Shown: in pieces, positions 41,795 to 49,846 of the stretch
Position numbering within the stretch: position 1 is the first letter of the stretch
Layout: every line of letters begins with the position of its first letter
Assembly: GCF_900109685.1 (NCBI RefSeq)
Contig: NZ_FOBB01000002.1
Location: 1,358,085 to 1,422,084, forward strand
Reading direction: 5' to 3'
Source: Chitinophaga rupis
GTDB taxonomy: Bacteria; Bacteroidota; Bacteroidia; Chitinophagales; Chitinophagaceae
Length of the DNA stretch: 64,000 nt
Translations under genes and position numbers: made by a program
The notes under the pieces: generated by a model
Database searches by the model: none
What the model saw: only the letters and a program-made list of their open reading frames with translations
Told to the model about the DNA's origin: nothing

Positions 41795-42172
41795 AAAGTA
41801 AAAAGTAAAAGGAAAAAATTAAAAAGGGTATAGCGTAAGCAGAAAGCATAAAGCGCAAAGCAGAAGCTGAAAGCATTGGAGCGGATGAGTTCCCATGTTT
41901 TCAGCTTTTGTTTTTAGCACAAAGCGTAAAGCATAAAGGATAAAGCAGAAAGGATAAAGCAGAAAGCTGAAAGCTGAAAGCATTGGAGCGGATGAGTTCC
42001 CATGTTTTCAGCTTTTGTTTTTAGCATAAAGCGTAAAGCAGAAAGGATAAAGCAGAAAGCTGAAAGCATTGGAGCGGATGAGTTCCCCTTGCTTTCAGCT
42101 TTTTGTTTTATATTTTTAGCCCTGCAGTACGCATTAAGCTTTCTGCTTTATGCTTTGCGCTTTCAGCTCCCT
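41795..42172. repeat. Tandem triplicated AAAGC-word hairpin cluster
   Basis: After the desaturase stop come AAAAAGT words (41795-41822), then AAAGC words. Next is a unit seen three times: GCTGAAAGCATTGGAGCGGA TGAGTTCCC followed by an inverted arm (TTTTCAGCTTTTG). Copies start at about 41866, 41973 and 42059, separated by AAAGCAGAAAGGATAAAGC spacers. A final inverted arm (GCTTTCTGCTTTATGC, then GCGCTTTCAGC, about 42138-42168) ends just before the MscS stop. The whole 379-base gap is repeat sequence with no gene. Confidence 0.85.
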
Positions 42173-42173
42173 A

Positions 42174-44537
42174 CTACCCCACCGCTATACCTGCACCCTT
42201 CAGCGCCTGGTATACCTGCAGCAGCAGCTCACTTTTGACTTTATGTTCATTGGCAATATTGCTGATCCAGCATAATACGCGCAGCCCGCATTCCTTATCA
42301 TTGACGTGTGTGAACAGGATATCAACAGGCATTTTGTGCATTACCTGCCCATGTGCCTGGATGGTTTGCTGAATGGCTTCCTGCGCGGCAGGCAGCTTTT
42401 CCGTGGGGCTGATGGTAACCGGCAGCTCAATACGGATGTGATCATTGGTGAGCGTCCAGTTGGTGAGCTGGCCGGACAGCAGCTGACCGTTAGGTACCAC
42501 CACTTCTGCCCCATCGGTGGTAAGCAGGCGGCTGGCACGGATGCCAATATCTTTTACCCGTCCTTTTTTGTCGGATATTTCCACGTAATCACCCAGCTGC
42601 AGCGGCCGTTCAAAAATGAGAATGATACCGGAAATGAGGTTGTTCACAATATCCTGCAAGCCCAGACCAATACCCACACCCAGGGCGCCCAGCACAATGG
42701 TGATCTTATCTATGGGCAGCCCGGTGGCGGCAATGGCCAGTAAAAAGCCACATACTATTACGCATAAACGGATCATTACCAGGCGGGAGCCTTTGCGGGT
42801 AATTTCCCCGCTGAAACCATCTTCCGTTTCCCCAAAGAAATAACCGATGTATTTCTGCAATACGTTGGCTACGTACAGGATAAACACCAGCATAACCATA
42901 CTGCCGAAGGTAAAGCGGGTGCTGCCTATTCTGCGGGGCTCATTCAGCAGGTGCAAAATACCCTGCAGCAGAAAATCATATAAATTAAGGTTGGTGGTAA
43001 AGATAATGAGCCAGCAAATAACCACCCCAACAGACAGCAGCTTGCTAAGCTTACCCTGGATACGCTCATAGTTCAGCAGACTTTTGGTATCGGCTGTTAC
43101 GCGGCTGCTTAGCATTTGCACATAAAACGCTTCAGTGATCATTTGTATAAACACTGCAAGGCCAATGATCTGTATAAGGCTGTAGATGGAAGCGGTTCCA
43201 AACACTTTGGCCATGCTGATGCGGCCAAACAGGTTACAGAAAGCAGCCAGCAGGTTTAGTCCTATGTAAATGAAAGACACAATGCGGATGAACTTTTTCA
43301 TAGGCAGCTCCTCCCGGATGCGGGGCAGGAACAGCCACCCGAACAATACGGAGGCTACATTCAGCACCAGCAAAGCTATACGGGTAGACAGCCTGGGCGT
43401 GATAATGGCATTGGTAAAAGAATACAGCAGGTAAAAGATCACAATGGCCACCCAGCAGTAGAACAGGCGTTTAGGCCAGCGGCGCAGGAAAAGGATGGTG
43501 AGCGTAAGCAGCAGGAAGAACTGCATCATCTCCACATAGGCGGAAGGCGGCCGCAGATCAAAGAACGGCGCCATGCTTAGCGCTACTACCAGCGCGGCCA
43601 GCACAGGTATGGGCTTAATATATTTAAATGCCGCTTCTGCTATTACCTGCTGCTGCCCGGCACGGCGTATTTTACGGAAGGCGTTAAACACCCAGCTGAA
43701 ATATACCAGGGCTATCAATATTAACCAGAGCCAGTTATCCCTATGCGCCCGGAAATAATACCCCAGCATTTTGCGCTGCCCGGCGTATGATTTACGCGCC
43801 AGGGCCATTACCTGCACATCGGCTTTGTTACTATCCGCTACCTCCCACAGGTAGTTATACTCTTTGCCGAATGATTGCATCCCGGACTGGCGGATGCGGT
43901 CGCGCACCTCATCCTGCAGCTCTATCAGCACAAAATAACTTTTTGATACATTGGCCTGCAGCTGTGTAATACGCGTTTGGTTGGCTTTGGCGGAGCGCCG
44001 CGCCAGCTTCCAGTTCTTTTTAATATCGGCTATTTCATCCAGGTAAAGCTTTTGCAGCAGGCTGTCTTTACGCAGCTGCTGCATTACCTCATCTTTGGCA
44101 AAACCACGCATTTCCATTTGCATGGTCACTAACTGGCGGTTGTACTTAAACAAGGAAGTACGCCAGCCATCCAGGCGCTGCTGCATATCGCCCATAAGCA
44201 CCTGGAAGGTGAGCAGGTTTTTGATGTTGAGCACACTGCTGTATACCGAGAGATTTTCCTTTATGATCTGGATGTTGGATTGGATGTCCGGCAGGTCCTG
44301 CTCAATTTCGGCGGTGTTAAAACCATCTTCCGTAACATTGTTGATACGGGTAAGGGTTTGCTGCACCTTTTCTATTTTCTGGAGAATGCTGTCTGCAAAA
44401 CCGGGGCGTTCCCTGTTCTGGTAACCGGTGGAATCCCTGGGCGGATGTGCGGTTTGTGCCCACAGGGCCACGGGCAGTAAGCACACAAAGGCAAGTAACA
44501 GCCCTTTGCGGCGGTTCAGTGAGGTATATGGTCGCAC
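42174..44537 (-). CDS. Large MscS-family mechanosensitive channel (MscK/MscM-like)
   Basis: A 787-aa protein: export signal (about 1-27), a long periplasmic coiled-coil region (about 30-230), roughly ten transmembrane helices (about 255-640). The MscS pore and beta domain show GALGVGIGLGLQDIVNNLIS (pore helix TM3), IFERPLQLGDYVEISDKKGR and VVVPNGQLLSGQLTNWT. It should release osmolytes on hypo-osmotic shock; size and architecture resemble MscK/YbiO types. The start is GTG 44537, with an AT-rich word repeat beginning a few bases upstream; no better Met exists nearby. Confidence 0.93.
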   Translation of the reverse strand: MRPYTSLNRRKGLLLAFVCLLPVALWAQTAHPPRDSTGYQNRERPGFADSILQKIEKVQQTLTRINNVTEDGFNTAEIEQDLPDIQSNIQIIKENLSVYSSVLNIKNLLTFQVLMGDMQQRLDGWRTSLFKYNRQLVTMQMEMRGFAKDEVMQQLRKDSLLQKLYLDEIADIKKNWKLARRSAKANQTRITQLQANVSKSYFVLIELQDEVRDRIRQSGMQSFGKEYNYLWEVADSNKADVQVMALARKSYAGQRKMLGYYFRAHRDNWLWLILIALVYFSWVFNAFRKIRRAGQQQVIAEAAFKYIKPIPVLAALVVALSMAPFFDLRPPSAYVEMMQFFLLLTLTILFLRRWPKRLFYCWVAIVIFYLLYSFTNAIITPRLSTRIALLVLNVASVLFGWLFLPRIREELPMKKFIRIVSFIYIGLNLLAAFCNLFGRISMAKVFGTASIYSLIQIIGLAVFIQMITEAFYVQMLSSRVTADTKSLLNYERIQGKLSKLLSVGVVICWLIIFTTNLNLYDFLLQGILHLLNEPRRIGSTRFTFGSMVMLVFILYVANVLQKYIGYFFGETEDGFSGEITRKGSRLVMIRLCVIVCGFLLAIAATGLPIDKITIVLGALGVGIGLGLQDIVNNLISGIILIFERPLQLGDYVEISDKKGRVKDIGIRASRLLTTDGAEVVVPNGQLLSGQLTNWTLTNDHIRIELPVTISPTEKLPAAQEAIQQTIQAHGQVMHKMPVDILFTHVNDKECGLRVLCWISNIANEHKVKSELLLQVYQALKGAGIAVG

Positions 44538-44540
44538 TTA

Positions 44541-44710
44541 GAAAAATTAAAAGTTAAAAAGTAAAAATTAAAAAATTTTACGACATGTAAAAATATGGCA
44601 ATAATGGTAAATACCCACTATTGCCACTTTTAATTTTTAACTTTTGATCTTTCCCACGCACTATGTTGCGGACCGTGGACTTTTCTAATTTTTGCTTTTT
44701 AACTTTTTAC
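44541..44710. repeat. AAAAGTTAAAAAGT-word inverted repeat
   Basis: The left arm (44541-44577) reads AAAAATTAAAAGTTAAAAAG then TAAAAATTAAAAAA. Right arms lie at 44627-44646 (TTTTAATTTTTAACTTTTG) and 44680-44710 (TTTTCTAATTTTTGC then TTTTTAACTTTTTAC). An inner perfect stem TGGCAATA/TATTGCCA lies at 44596-44603 and 44619-44626. One edge touches the GTG start of the MscS gene and the other ends at the stop codon of the next gene. Confidence 0.78.
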
Positions 44711-45250
44711 TTATTCTCCCTTTTCACCTGTAAACCAGTGTTCCTTATCCCGGAACAATACATTAAAGGTGGTGAGGGAGCCATAAATGCGGGTAATATA
44801 TTGCTGCATGTTCACCTTATCGTCATCGCTGAGCAGCTTGTGGCTGTTGATCTGCTGTTCCAGCACCCGCAGGCGGTCGCGCACCATTACGATCTTGTGA
44901 AAGAACGCTTCCAATGGTATTTCCTTGGGCTTTAGGGTAGTATCTGCAGGTTGCAGGATCAGGGTGCCTTTAGACCAGCGGTCGCCAATGGGCACTATTT
45001 CAGAAAAGCCGCCCCAGAGGCGCAGGATCTTTAACAGCGACTTTTCCACATCGGAGGTGGTTTCCAGCTCTGTGGTCTGGTTTTCGGCATAGAGCACTTC
45101 AAACAGCGGATCGGTTTTGTCTATTTCTTCTATACCGCTGTTTATGAAGGTTACCACGTACTGGGCATATTTTACGCCGATAATTACCCCGGGGCCGTAA
45201 CGGGCATGTTGTACTCTGGAGCCCGGGCCTGCCGTTAATTCAACTTCCAT
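44711..45250 (-). CDS. Conserved-looking protein with tudor/CarD-like N-terminus
   Basis: A 179-aa soluble protein. Residues 8-42 (GSRVQHARYGPGVIIGVKYA, then FINSGIEEID) resemble the small SH3/tudor-like fold found in CarD-type and UvrD C-terminal domains that bind RNA polymerase. The remaining 130 residues are helical and charged (ILRLWGGFSEIVPIGDRWSK, IVMVRDRLRVLEQQINSHKL) and not recognised. It may be a transcription- or nucleic-acid-linked factor, but this is a weak motif-based inference. Flanked by repeat elements on both sides. Confidence 0.6.
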   Translation of the reverse strand: MEVELTAGPGSRVQHARYGPGVIIGVKYAQYVVTFINSGIEEIDKTDPLFEVLYAENQTTELETTSDVEKSLLKILRLWGGFSEIVPIGDRWSKGTLILQPADTTLKPKEIPLEAFFHKIVMVRDRLRVLEQQINSHKLLSDDDKVNMQQYITRIYGSLTTFNVLFRDKEHWFTGEKGE

Positions 45251-45255
45251 CAGGG

Positions 45256-45388
45256 ATAAAATTTAGAAATGTAAAATGTAAAACTTCAAATCTTAAATGT
45301 AAAAGTATTAATGCATTACGAAGAAATGCAAAATTTAAATCTTAAACGTAAAAGTACCGCGGCATTTACTTTATCATTTTACATTCCA
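45256..45388. repeat. AAATGTAAAA-word array with inverted arm
   Basis: Words such as AAATGTAAAATGTAAAAC and TCTTAAATGTAAAAG (45256-45307) recur at 45325-45353 (AAATTTAAATCTTAAACG). The inverse, TTTACTTTATCATTTTACAT, lies at 45365-45384, ending at the DinB stop codon. The same architecture as the other elements with a fifth vocabulary. No gene in the gap. Confidence 0.65.
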
Positions 45389-46066
45389 TCATCCTTCATG
45401 GGGCTTGGCGCCGGGCAGGCGGCCGGCAATCCACTTAATTTGCCCGTTATGATTAGATTCATGCTCGCACACATGAAACCATTTACAATAGTTATTGGTG
45501 GGGCCCCAGGGCCAGTCTTTATCTACGGTCATCAGCCATTTATCATCGCGTTTTTTAAATTCATCCAGGGTATGCTGCCGTACTTCTTTCAGGGTATCCA
45601 GGTAATAGTTCAGGTCATGGCCTTTAATGGCTTCCCGGGCAGGTTCGCCCAGCTCAGAGGCAATTGCCCAGCGTTTTTTATCGTCCTCGCTCCAATCGCC
45701 CCATTTTTTACCTTCAAAGGTATGGATCTGGTAAAAACGTTCGGTGGCGGCCAGGTGTAATAACATGGCCCCAATGGTGTTGGACTTTGCATCGTGTAAA
45801 TAATCCAGGTCGGTGGTTTGCATTTTATTTACGGATAACAATACTACAAAACGCATCCAGTCCATCATGGATACCAGGGTACCTATTTGTGGGGAATAAC
45901 CGGCTTTGGGGCCAATAATGTTTATATCGTTTTCCACATTGGATACAGGAATACCGGCGGCCCAGCCGCCCAGGGGTAGCATACTGAGGCCGGTAAGGCC
46001 GGTGGCGATGGTGGCAGTGTTCCTGAGGAAATTCCTCCTGTTAAGGAGTTGTTTTTCTGTTCGCAT
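45389..46066 (-). CDS. Tat-exported DinB-family protein
   Basis: A 225-aa protein with an N-terminal Tat signal (NRRNFLRNTATIATGLTGLS, ending near GGWAAG). The DinB/YfiT four-helix fold follows: LVSMMDWMRFVVLLSVNKMQ, AKSNTIGAMLLHLAATERFY (metal His), and VCEHESNHNGQIKWIAGRLP (metal HxxxH). Many DinB proteins are thiol-dependent metalloenzymes in the cytoplasm; export of this one by Tat suggests a folded, metal-loaded periplasmic enzyme. Substrate unknown. No linked partner gene. Confidence 0.85.
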   Translation of the reverse strand: MRTEKQLLNRRNFLRNTATIATGLTGLSMLPLGGWAAGIPVSNVENDINIIGPKAGYSPQIGTLVSMMDWMRFVVLLSVNKMQTTDLDYLHDAKSNTIGAMLLHLAATERFYQIHTFEGKKWGDWSEDDKKRWAIASELGEPAREAIKGHDLNYYLDTLKEVRQHTLDEFKKRDDKWLMTVDKDWPWGPTNNYCKWFHVCEHESNHNGQIKWIAGRLPGAKPHEG

Positions 46067-46089
46067 GGTGGGAGATTTGGTTGAACCAT

Positions 46090-46412
46090 TAAATTAATCA
46101 TTAATGATTAATAATTAATAATCGTATAGCAGGAGTTCAATGAACATGAAGTTTTGCAGCAGGGCTGCCCTATAATTAATAATGAATAATTAAGAATTAA
46201 TAATCGTATAGCTGGTACTTAATGGTCATGAGCCATTGCAGGCCGGCCGTTCAATTAAGGATCAGGTAGCGGGTAGCTCAATATTCATAAGGGTTTGCTT
46301 ATGGTTGATAAAAATGCCGTAGCGCTCAATAAACAAGCACTTTTGTAGCATGTATGGTACCTGAAATACTTCATCCATGATTATTAATTGTTCATTCTCA
46401 ATTATTAATTAG
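46090..46412. repeat. AATTAAGAATG-word elements, composite of three arms
   Basis: Arms lie at about 46090-46124 (TTAATGATTAATAATTAATA), 46171-46206 (TAATTAATAATGAATAATTA, AGAATTAATAATCG) and 46375-46412 (CATGATTATTAATTGTTC, ATTCTCAATTATTAATTAG). Cores repeat the words CGTATAGC...TTCAATGAACATGAAG (46122) and CGTATAGCTGGTACTTAATG (46205). A reverse copy of the ATGGATGAAGTATTTCAGG core lies near 46354-46378, matching the cores at 34950 and 37094. The 355-base gap between 46066 and 46422 contains no gene. Confidence 0.75.
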
Positions 46413-46421
46413 TTTTATAGG

Positions 46422-47117
46422 ATGCAAACTTTTGCGGATCATGTGATCCGGTTTAACCGCTCACTGGAATTTAAAGGGGCCTTACCGCCCGGCATACAGA
46501 TCATGAACCCCTTCCGGGAGGCTGCTATTGCGGATGTAATGCAGCAGTTCTATAAAAAGTTCTATGATGATACACGCACACGCCGCCTGATCCTAGGCAT
46601 TAACCCGGGCCGGCTGGGCTCCGGCGCTACCGGCGTACCTTTCAGCGATACCAAACGTTTGGCGGAGGAATGTGGTATCCCGGTTAAAGGGTTTAAAACG
46701 CATGAGCCATCCTCTGTTTTTGTGTATGATGTGATACATGCCTATGGTGGTGTTAAGGCGTTTTACCAGGACTTTTATATCAGCTCCGTATGTCCGTTGG
46801 GGTTTACTGCCGGCAATGGGAAGGATAAGGTGGTGAACTATAACTATTACGACAGCAAAGCTTTAACCAATGCGGTGCACGATCTTATTGTGGACAGCCT
46901 GCGCAGGCAGCTTGGCTTTGGCATCAGCACCAAAGTGTGTTATTGTATGGGCACGGGAAAAAATGCCGCTTTCCTGCAGGCGCTGAATGAAAAGGAGCAA
47001 TTCTTTGAGAAAATAGTTCCCCTGGAACATCCGAGGTTTGTGATGCAGTATAAGGTTAAAACGAAACAAGCCTATATTGATAAATACCTGGAGGCTTTTG
47101 AAGCCTATTCACAATGA
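46422..47117 (+). CDS. SMUG-like uracil-DNA glycosylase family protein (DUF4918 group)
   Basis: A 231-aa protein with uracil-DNA glycosylase landmarks: LILGINPGRLGSGATGVPFS (motif 1, with Asn and Gly in the activating loop), ISSVCPLGF (motif similar to the uracil pocket), and VPLEHPRFVMQYK (motif 2 His-Pro). This combination is characteristic of the SMUG/DUF4918 branch rather than Ung. It would excise uracil or oxidised uracils from DNA. Stand-alone gene; another nucleobase-repair gene (endonuclease V) lies 33 kb away. Confidence 0.88.
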   Translation: MQTFADHVIRFNRSLEFKGALPPGIQIMNPFREAAIADVMQQFYKKFYDDTRTRRLILGINPGRLGSGATGVPFSDTKRLAEECGIPVKGFKTHEPSSVFVYDVIHAYGGVKAFYQDFYISSVCPLGFTAGNGKDKVVNYNYYDSKALTNAVHDLIVDSLRRQLGFGISTKVCYCMGTGKNAAFLQALNEKEQFFEKIVPLEHPRFVMQYKVKTKQAYIDKYLEAFEAYSQ

Positions 47118-47137
47118 CCTGACAGCCAGGGAGGCTG

Positions 47138-47392
47138 TTAATCTTCCGCTTCCTGCGGAACTGGTTCGGGCTTTTTGCCCAGCATACGCCTTATTTCATT
47201 GGCTTTTTCATAGATGCTCACTGATTCTTCCAGCTCAATAGCACCGGTATTGGCAAGAAAATCCTGCATTTTCCTTCTTCCATTCACACATACCACCGTA
47301 ATGGTACCATCGTCAAGAGCGTAAATAAACCGGCATTTCCGGATGCCATGCACCAGTGGGGATATCTGGTAATGGGTGATCATAAATTCCAT
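47138..47392 (-). CDS. Hypothetical 84-aa protein
   Basis: A small soluble protein, MEFMITHYQISPLVHGIRKC at the start, with a predicted beta-hairpin (RFIYALDDGTITVVCVNGRR) followed by a helix (VSIYEKANEIRRMLGKKP) and a Pro/Glu tail. No signal peptide or membrane segment, no family recognised. Coding status is supported by codon-like composition, a clean start and lack of a competing frame. Convergent with the glycosylase gene 20 bases away. Alternative start Met4 is possible. Confidence 0.55.
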   Translation of the reverse strand: MEFMITHYQISPLVHGIRKCRFIYALDDGTITVVCVNGRRKMQDFLANTGAIELEESVSIYEKANEIRRMLGKKPEPVPQEAED

Positions 47393-47483
47393 AGCATATG
47401 GCTTTACTAGCAGGAAGTTAACAGTAATAAATTAAATAAAAAGTTAACTCGTTGTAAACGCCCAAAATTCCTGCCCCTTCCTG

Positions 47484-47810
47484 CTATATTTTAATAATGC
47501 TGAAAACCGTATCAATAATGAGGTTGAGCATGCTCATGCGGAATGCATCTATACGGGCCAGGGCCAGGCCGCTTTGTTTAAGCGCCTCCATTTGGGCCAG
47601 GTCTTTCTGGCTCATTACCAGCCATTCAAAATCTTCGGTGGTCAGCTGTTTGCTGGCCAGCAGCAGGGTCCAGCGTTTAAGCTTTTCTTCAGATTCCTGT
47701 ATGAACTGCTTTCCATCCTTCACCGCCGCTTCAGAATAGTTCTTAACGGTAGATTTGGCGAGTGTAGTAATATCTTTTATAAGTTTATCGAATATTTCGT
47801 CAAAGTTCAT
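47484..47810 (-). CDS. Hypothetical 108-aa helical protein
   Basis: A soluble, highly helical protein (NFDEIFDKLIKDITTLAKST, KQFIQESEEKLKRWTLLLAS), with heptad-like spacing and a hydrophobic C-terminus (MLNLIIDTVFSIIKI) that may be an amphipathic or tail-anchor helix. No known family recognised. It starts just downstream of an AT-word repeat element and could share a transcript with the lipoprotein gene at 47950. Confidence 0.6.
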   Translation of the reverse strand: MNFDEIFDKLIKDITTLAKSTVKNYSEAAVKDGKQFIQESEEKLKRWTLLLASKQLTTEDFEWLVMSQKDLAQMEALKQSGLALARIDAFRMSMLNLIIDTVFSIIKI

Positions 47811-47817
47811 CGCTTTG

Positions 47818-47962
47818 TAATTAATAATTAAGAATGAATAATTAATAGGTTGTACGCGGAGGCTGTTTTAATTAAGAATGAACAAGGCTGCACATGAAGG
47901 AATTTTTTCTATTGAAAAAGCGGTGGCCATGATTATTAATTGTTAATTATTAATTCTTAATT
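47818..47962. repeat. AATTAAGAATG-word inverted repeat extending into a lipoprotein gene
   Basis: The left arm (47818-47848) reads TAATTAATAATTAAGAATGA ATAATTAATAGG, with a further copy TTAATTAAGAATGAAC at 47867. The right arm (about 47927-47962) reads CATGATTATTAATTGTTAAT TATTAATTCTTAATTTTTCC. The right arm runs about 13 bases into the 3' end of the lipoprotein gene and supplies its stop codon. Confidence 0.78.
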
Positions 47963-48375
47963 TTTCCGCTTTCCAGTTCAGCAATCTTGTCAAACGCTGC
48001 ACCTACTTGTACTTTCGCTTCTTCAATAAAGGGTTTACTGAGCACAGCATGATCCTGCCAGTATTTGAAATAACCGCCTAACAGGTGCTTACCGGGATCT
48101 TTCATGGTATTCCACATTTCCAGGGTGATCTTATTATTGGGCCGGTGCACCTCGTATTCATAGGCCTTGTCAATTTTGGTCTGCAATTCGGAAAGCGCAT
48201 CCTTATGCAGGGAAAAGCTGTCCACTCCCAGGTCCATGGCCTTCAGCACATCTACTTTCAGCGCGGTGGTTTGCTGGTAAGCATATTCATTGTAACGGGA
48301 AATAAGCGGTGAGCAAAAGGAAAAACAACTCAGCAAAACAAGCAATACAACATAGGATGGTTTAACGGCTTTCAT
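47950..48375 (-). CDS. Small helical lipoprotein with repeat-encoded end
   Basis: A 141-aa protein with a lipoprotein-like signal (VVLLVLLSCFSFCSPLISRY; Cys17 or Cys21). The mature part is helical and charged (ALSELQTKIDKAYEYEVHRP, PFIEEAKVQVGAAFDKIAEL). No family recognised. The last residues GKIKN and the stop codon are encoded by the arm of the AT-word repeat element at 47818-47962. Envelope location predicted. Confidence 0.65.
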   Translation of the reverse strand: MKAVKPSYVVLLVLLSCFSFCSPLISRYNEYAYQQTTALKVDVLKAMDLGVDSFSLHKDALSELQTKIDKAYEYEVHRPNNKITLEMWNTMKDPGKHLLGGYFKYWQDHAVLSKPFIEEAKVQVGAAFDKIAELESGKIKN

Positions 48376-48449
48376 ATATAAGCGGACGTTTTATTTGCAA
48401 ATTGTTGGCAAATATATAATTTTAGCCCCATCACTTCAAACCGCTATTA

Positions 48450-49844
48450 ATGAACAGGCTTTTCGGGATTTTTGTTTGCTGTTGTATATCCGTACTGGCA
48501 AAGGCACAGTCAACCACTGCCTCACGGGTACCCTTACACGATTTACAGCAACAATTTGTGGACCTGCGTTTTGGCATGTTCATTCACTTTAACATTCCTA
48601 CGTTCATGGACCAGGACTGGGCAGATCCCGAGGCCTCCCCTGCCCTGTTTGATCCTAAAAAGCTGGACTGTAACCAATGGGCAGCCGCTGCAAAGTCGGC
48701 CAATATGAGCTATGGCTGCTTAACCACCAAGCATCATAGCGGATTTTGCATCTGGGATACCAAAACCACCGATTATAATGTAATGCACAGCCCTTTTAAA
48801 AAGGATGTGGTACGGGAATATGTGAATGCTTTCCGTGCAAAGGGGTTAAAAACATTCCTGTATTATTCCATCCTGGATACGCATCATAAGATACGCCCGG
48901 GTTTTATTACCCGCCAGCAGGTAGAGATGATCAAGGCGCAGCTTACAGAGCTGCTCAGCAACTACGGGGAAATCACCGCTTTGATCATAGACGGCTGGGA
49001 TGCGCCCTGGTCAAGGATCTCTTACGATGCAGTGCCCTTTGAAGAGATCTACACCCTTATTAAAACCCTGCAGCCCAATTGCCTGGTGATGGACCTGAAC
49101 TCCGCCAAATACCCGGCAGAAGCGCTGATGTATACCGACATTAAATCTTATGAGCAGGGCGCAGGCCAGCATATATCCAAGGAAAACAACCGCCTGCCGG
49201 CCCTTTCGTGCCTGCCTGTTAATAAAGCATGGTTCTGGAAAACCACTTTCCCGAAAGACCCGGTAAAAGATCCGAAGATGCTGGTGAATGATGACATTGT
49301 GCCTTTTAACAATGCCTGGTGCAACTTTATTTTAAACGTAGCGCCTAACCGGGATGGGCTGATAGACGATAATGCGCTGCAAGCTTTGCAGGCCATTGGC
49401 AAACAATGGAAAAATGAAGGCCCGGTGGCAAAGCTGCCGGAGGGCGAAGCGCCCATTATATCTTCCAACATAGCCAAACACCAGCCTGCCAATTCCAGCT
49501 GGAGCGATGATATGAACATTATGGACTTTGCCAATGACGATGATTTCACCACATCCTGGACCTCCAACACTACGGTAAAACAGCCCTGGTGGGAAGTGGT
49601 GCTGGACCGCGATAAGCCCTTTAATGCCATTACCATTACGGAAGCTGAACCCTCCATTACTAAATACCATGCAGAATATTTCCAGAATGGCGTTTGGAAA
49701 CCACTGTTCACCGGCGACAACAAAAGCCGGGTAAAGATCCACCGTTTTGACCGTGTATGGGGCGGTAAGGTGCGCATTACAATAGACCAGTTTAACAAAG
49801 CTCCCCGTATTGCGGAAGTGGGCGTGTATGATGAAAGAAGGTAA
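48450..49844 (+). CDS. GH29 alpha-L-fucosidase with C-terminal F5/8 type C-like module
   Basis: A 464-aa secreted protein: signal peptide 1-20 (SVLAKAQ). The GH29 barrel has LRFGMFIHFNIPTFMDQDWA, YGCLTTKHHSGFCIWDTKTT, and likely nucleophile Asp181 in ALIIDGWDAPW. A discoidin-like module (about 335-462, FANDDDFTTSWTSNTTVKQP, PWWEVVLDRDKPFNAITITE) follows. It should release fucose from plant or host glycans in the periplasm or outside. No SusC/D pair is adjacent. The ABC ATPase gene starts two bases after its stop. Confidence 0.9.
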   Translation: MNRLFGIFVCCCISVLAKAQSTTASRVPLHDLQQQFVDLRFGMFIHFNIPTFMDQDWADPEASPALFDPKKLDCNQWAAAAKSANMSYGCLTTKHHSGFCIWDTKTTDYNVMHSPFKKDVVREYVNAFRAKGLKTFLYYSILDTHHKIRPGFITRQQVEMIKAQLTELLSNYGEITALIIDGWDAPWSRISYDAVPFEEIYTLIKTLQPNCLVMDLNSAKYPAEALMYTDIKSYEQGAGQHISKENNRLPALSCLPVNKAWFWKTTFPKDPVKDPKMLVNDDIVPFNNAWCNFILNVAPNRDGLIDDNALQALQAIGKQWKNEGPVAKLPEGEAPIISSNIAKHQPANSSWSDDMNIMDFANDDDFTTSWTSNTTVKQPWWEVVLDRDKPFNAITITEAEPSITKYHAEYFQNGVWKPLFTGDNKSRVKIHRFDRVWGGKVRITIDQFNKAPRIAEVGVYDERR

Positions 49845-49846
49845 TT

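Noticed and set aside
41866..42168. CRISPR-like repetition
   Set aside because: Repeats are few, diverged, unevenly spaced, with inverted arms and no cas genes.
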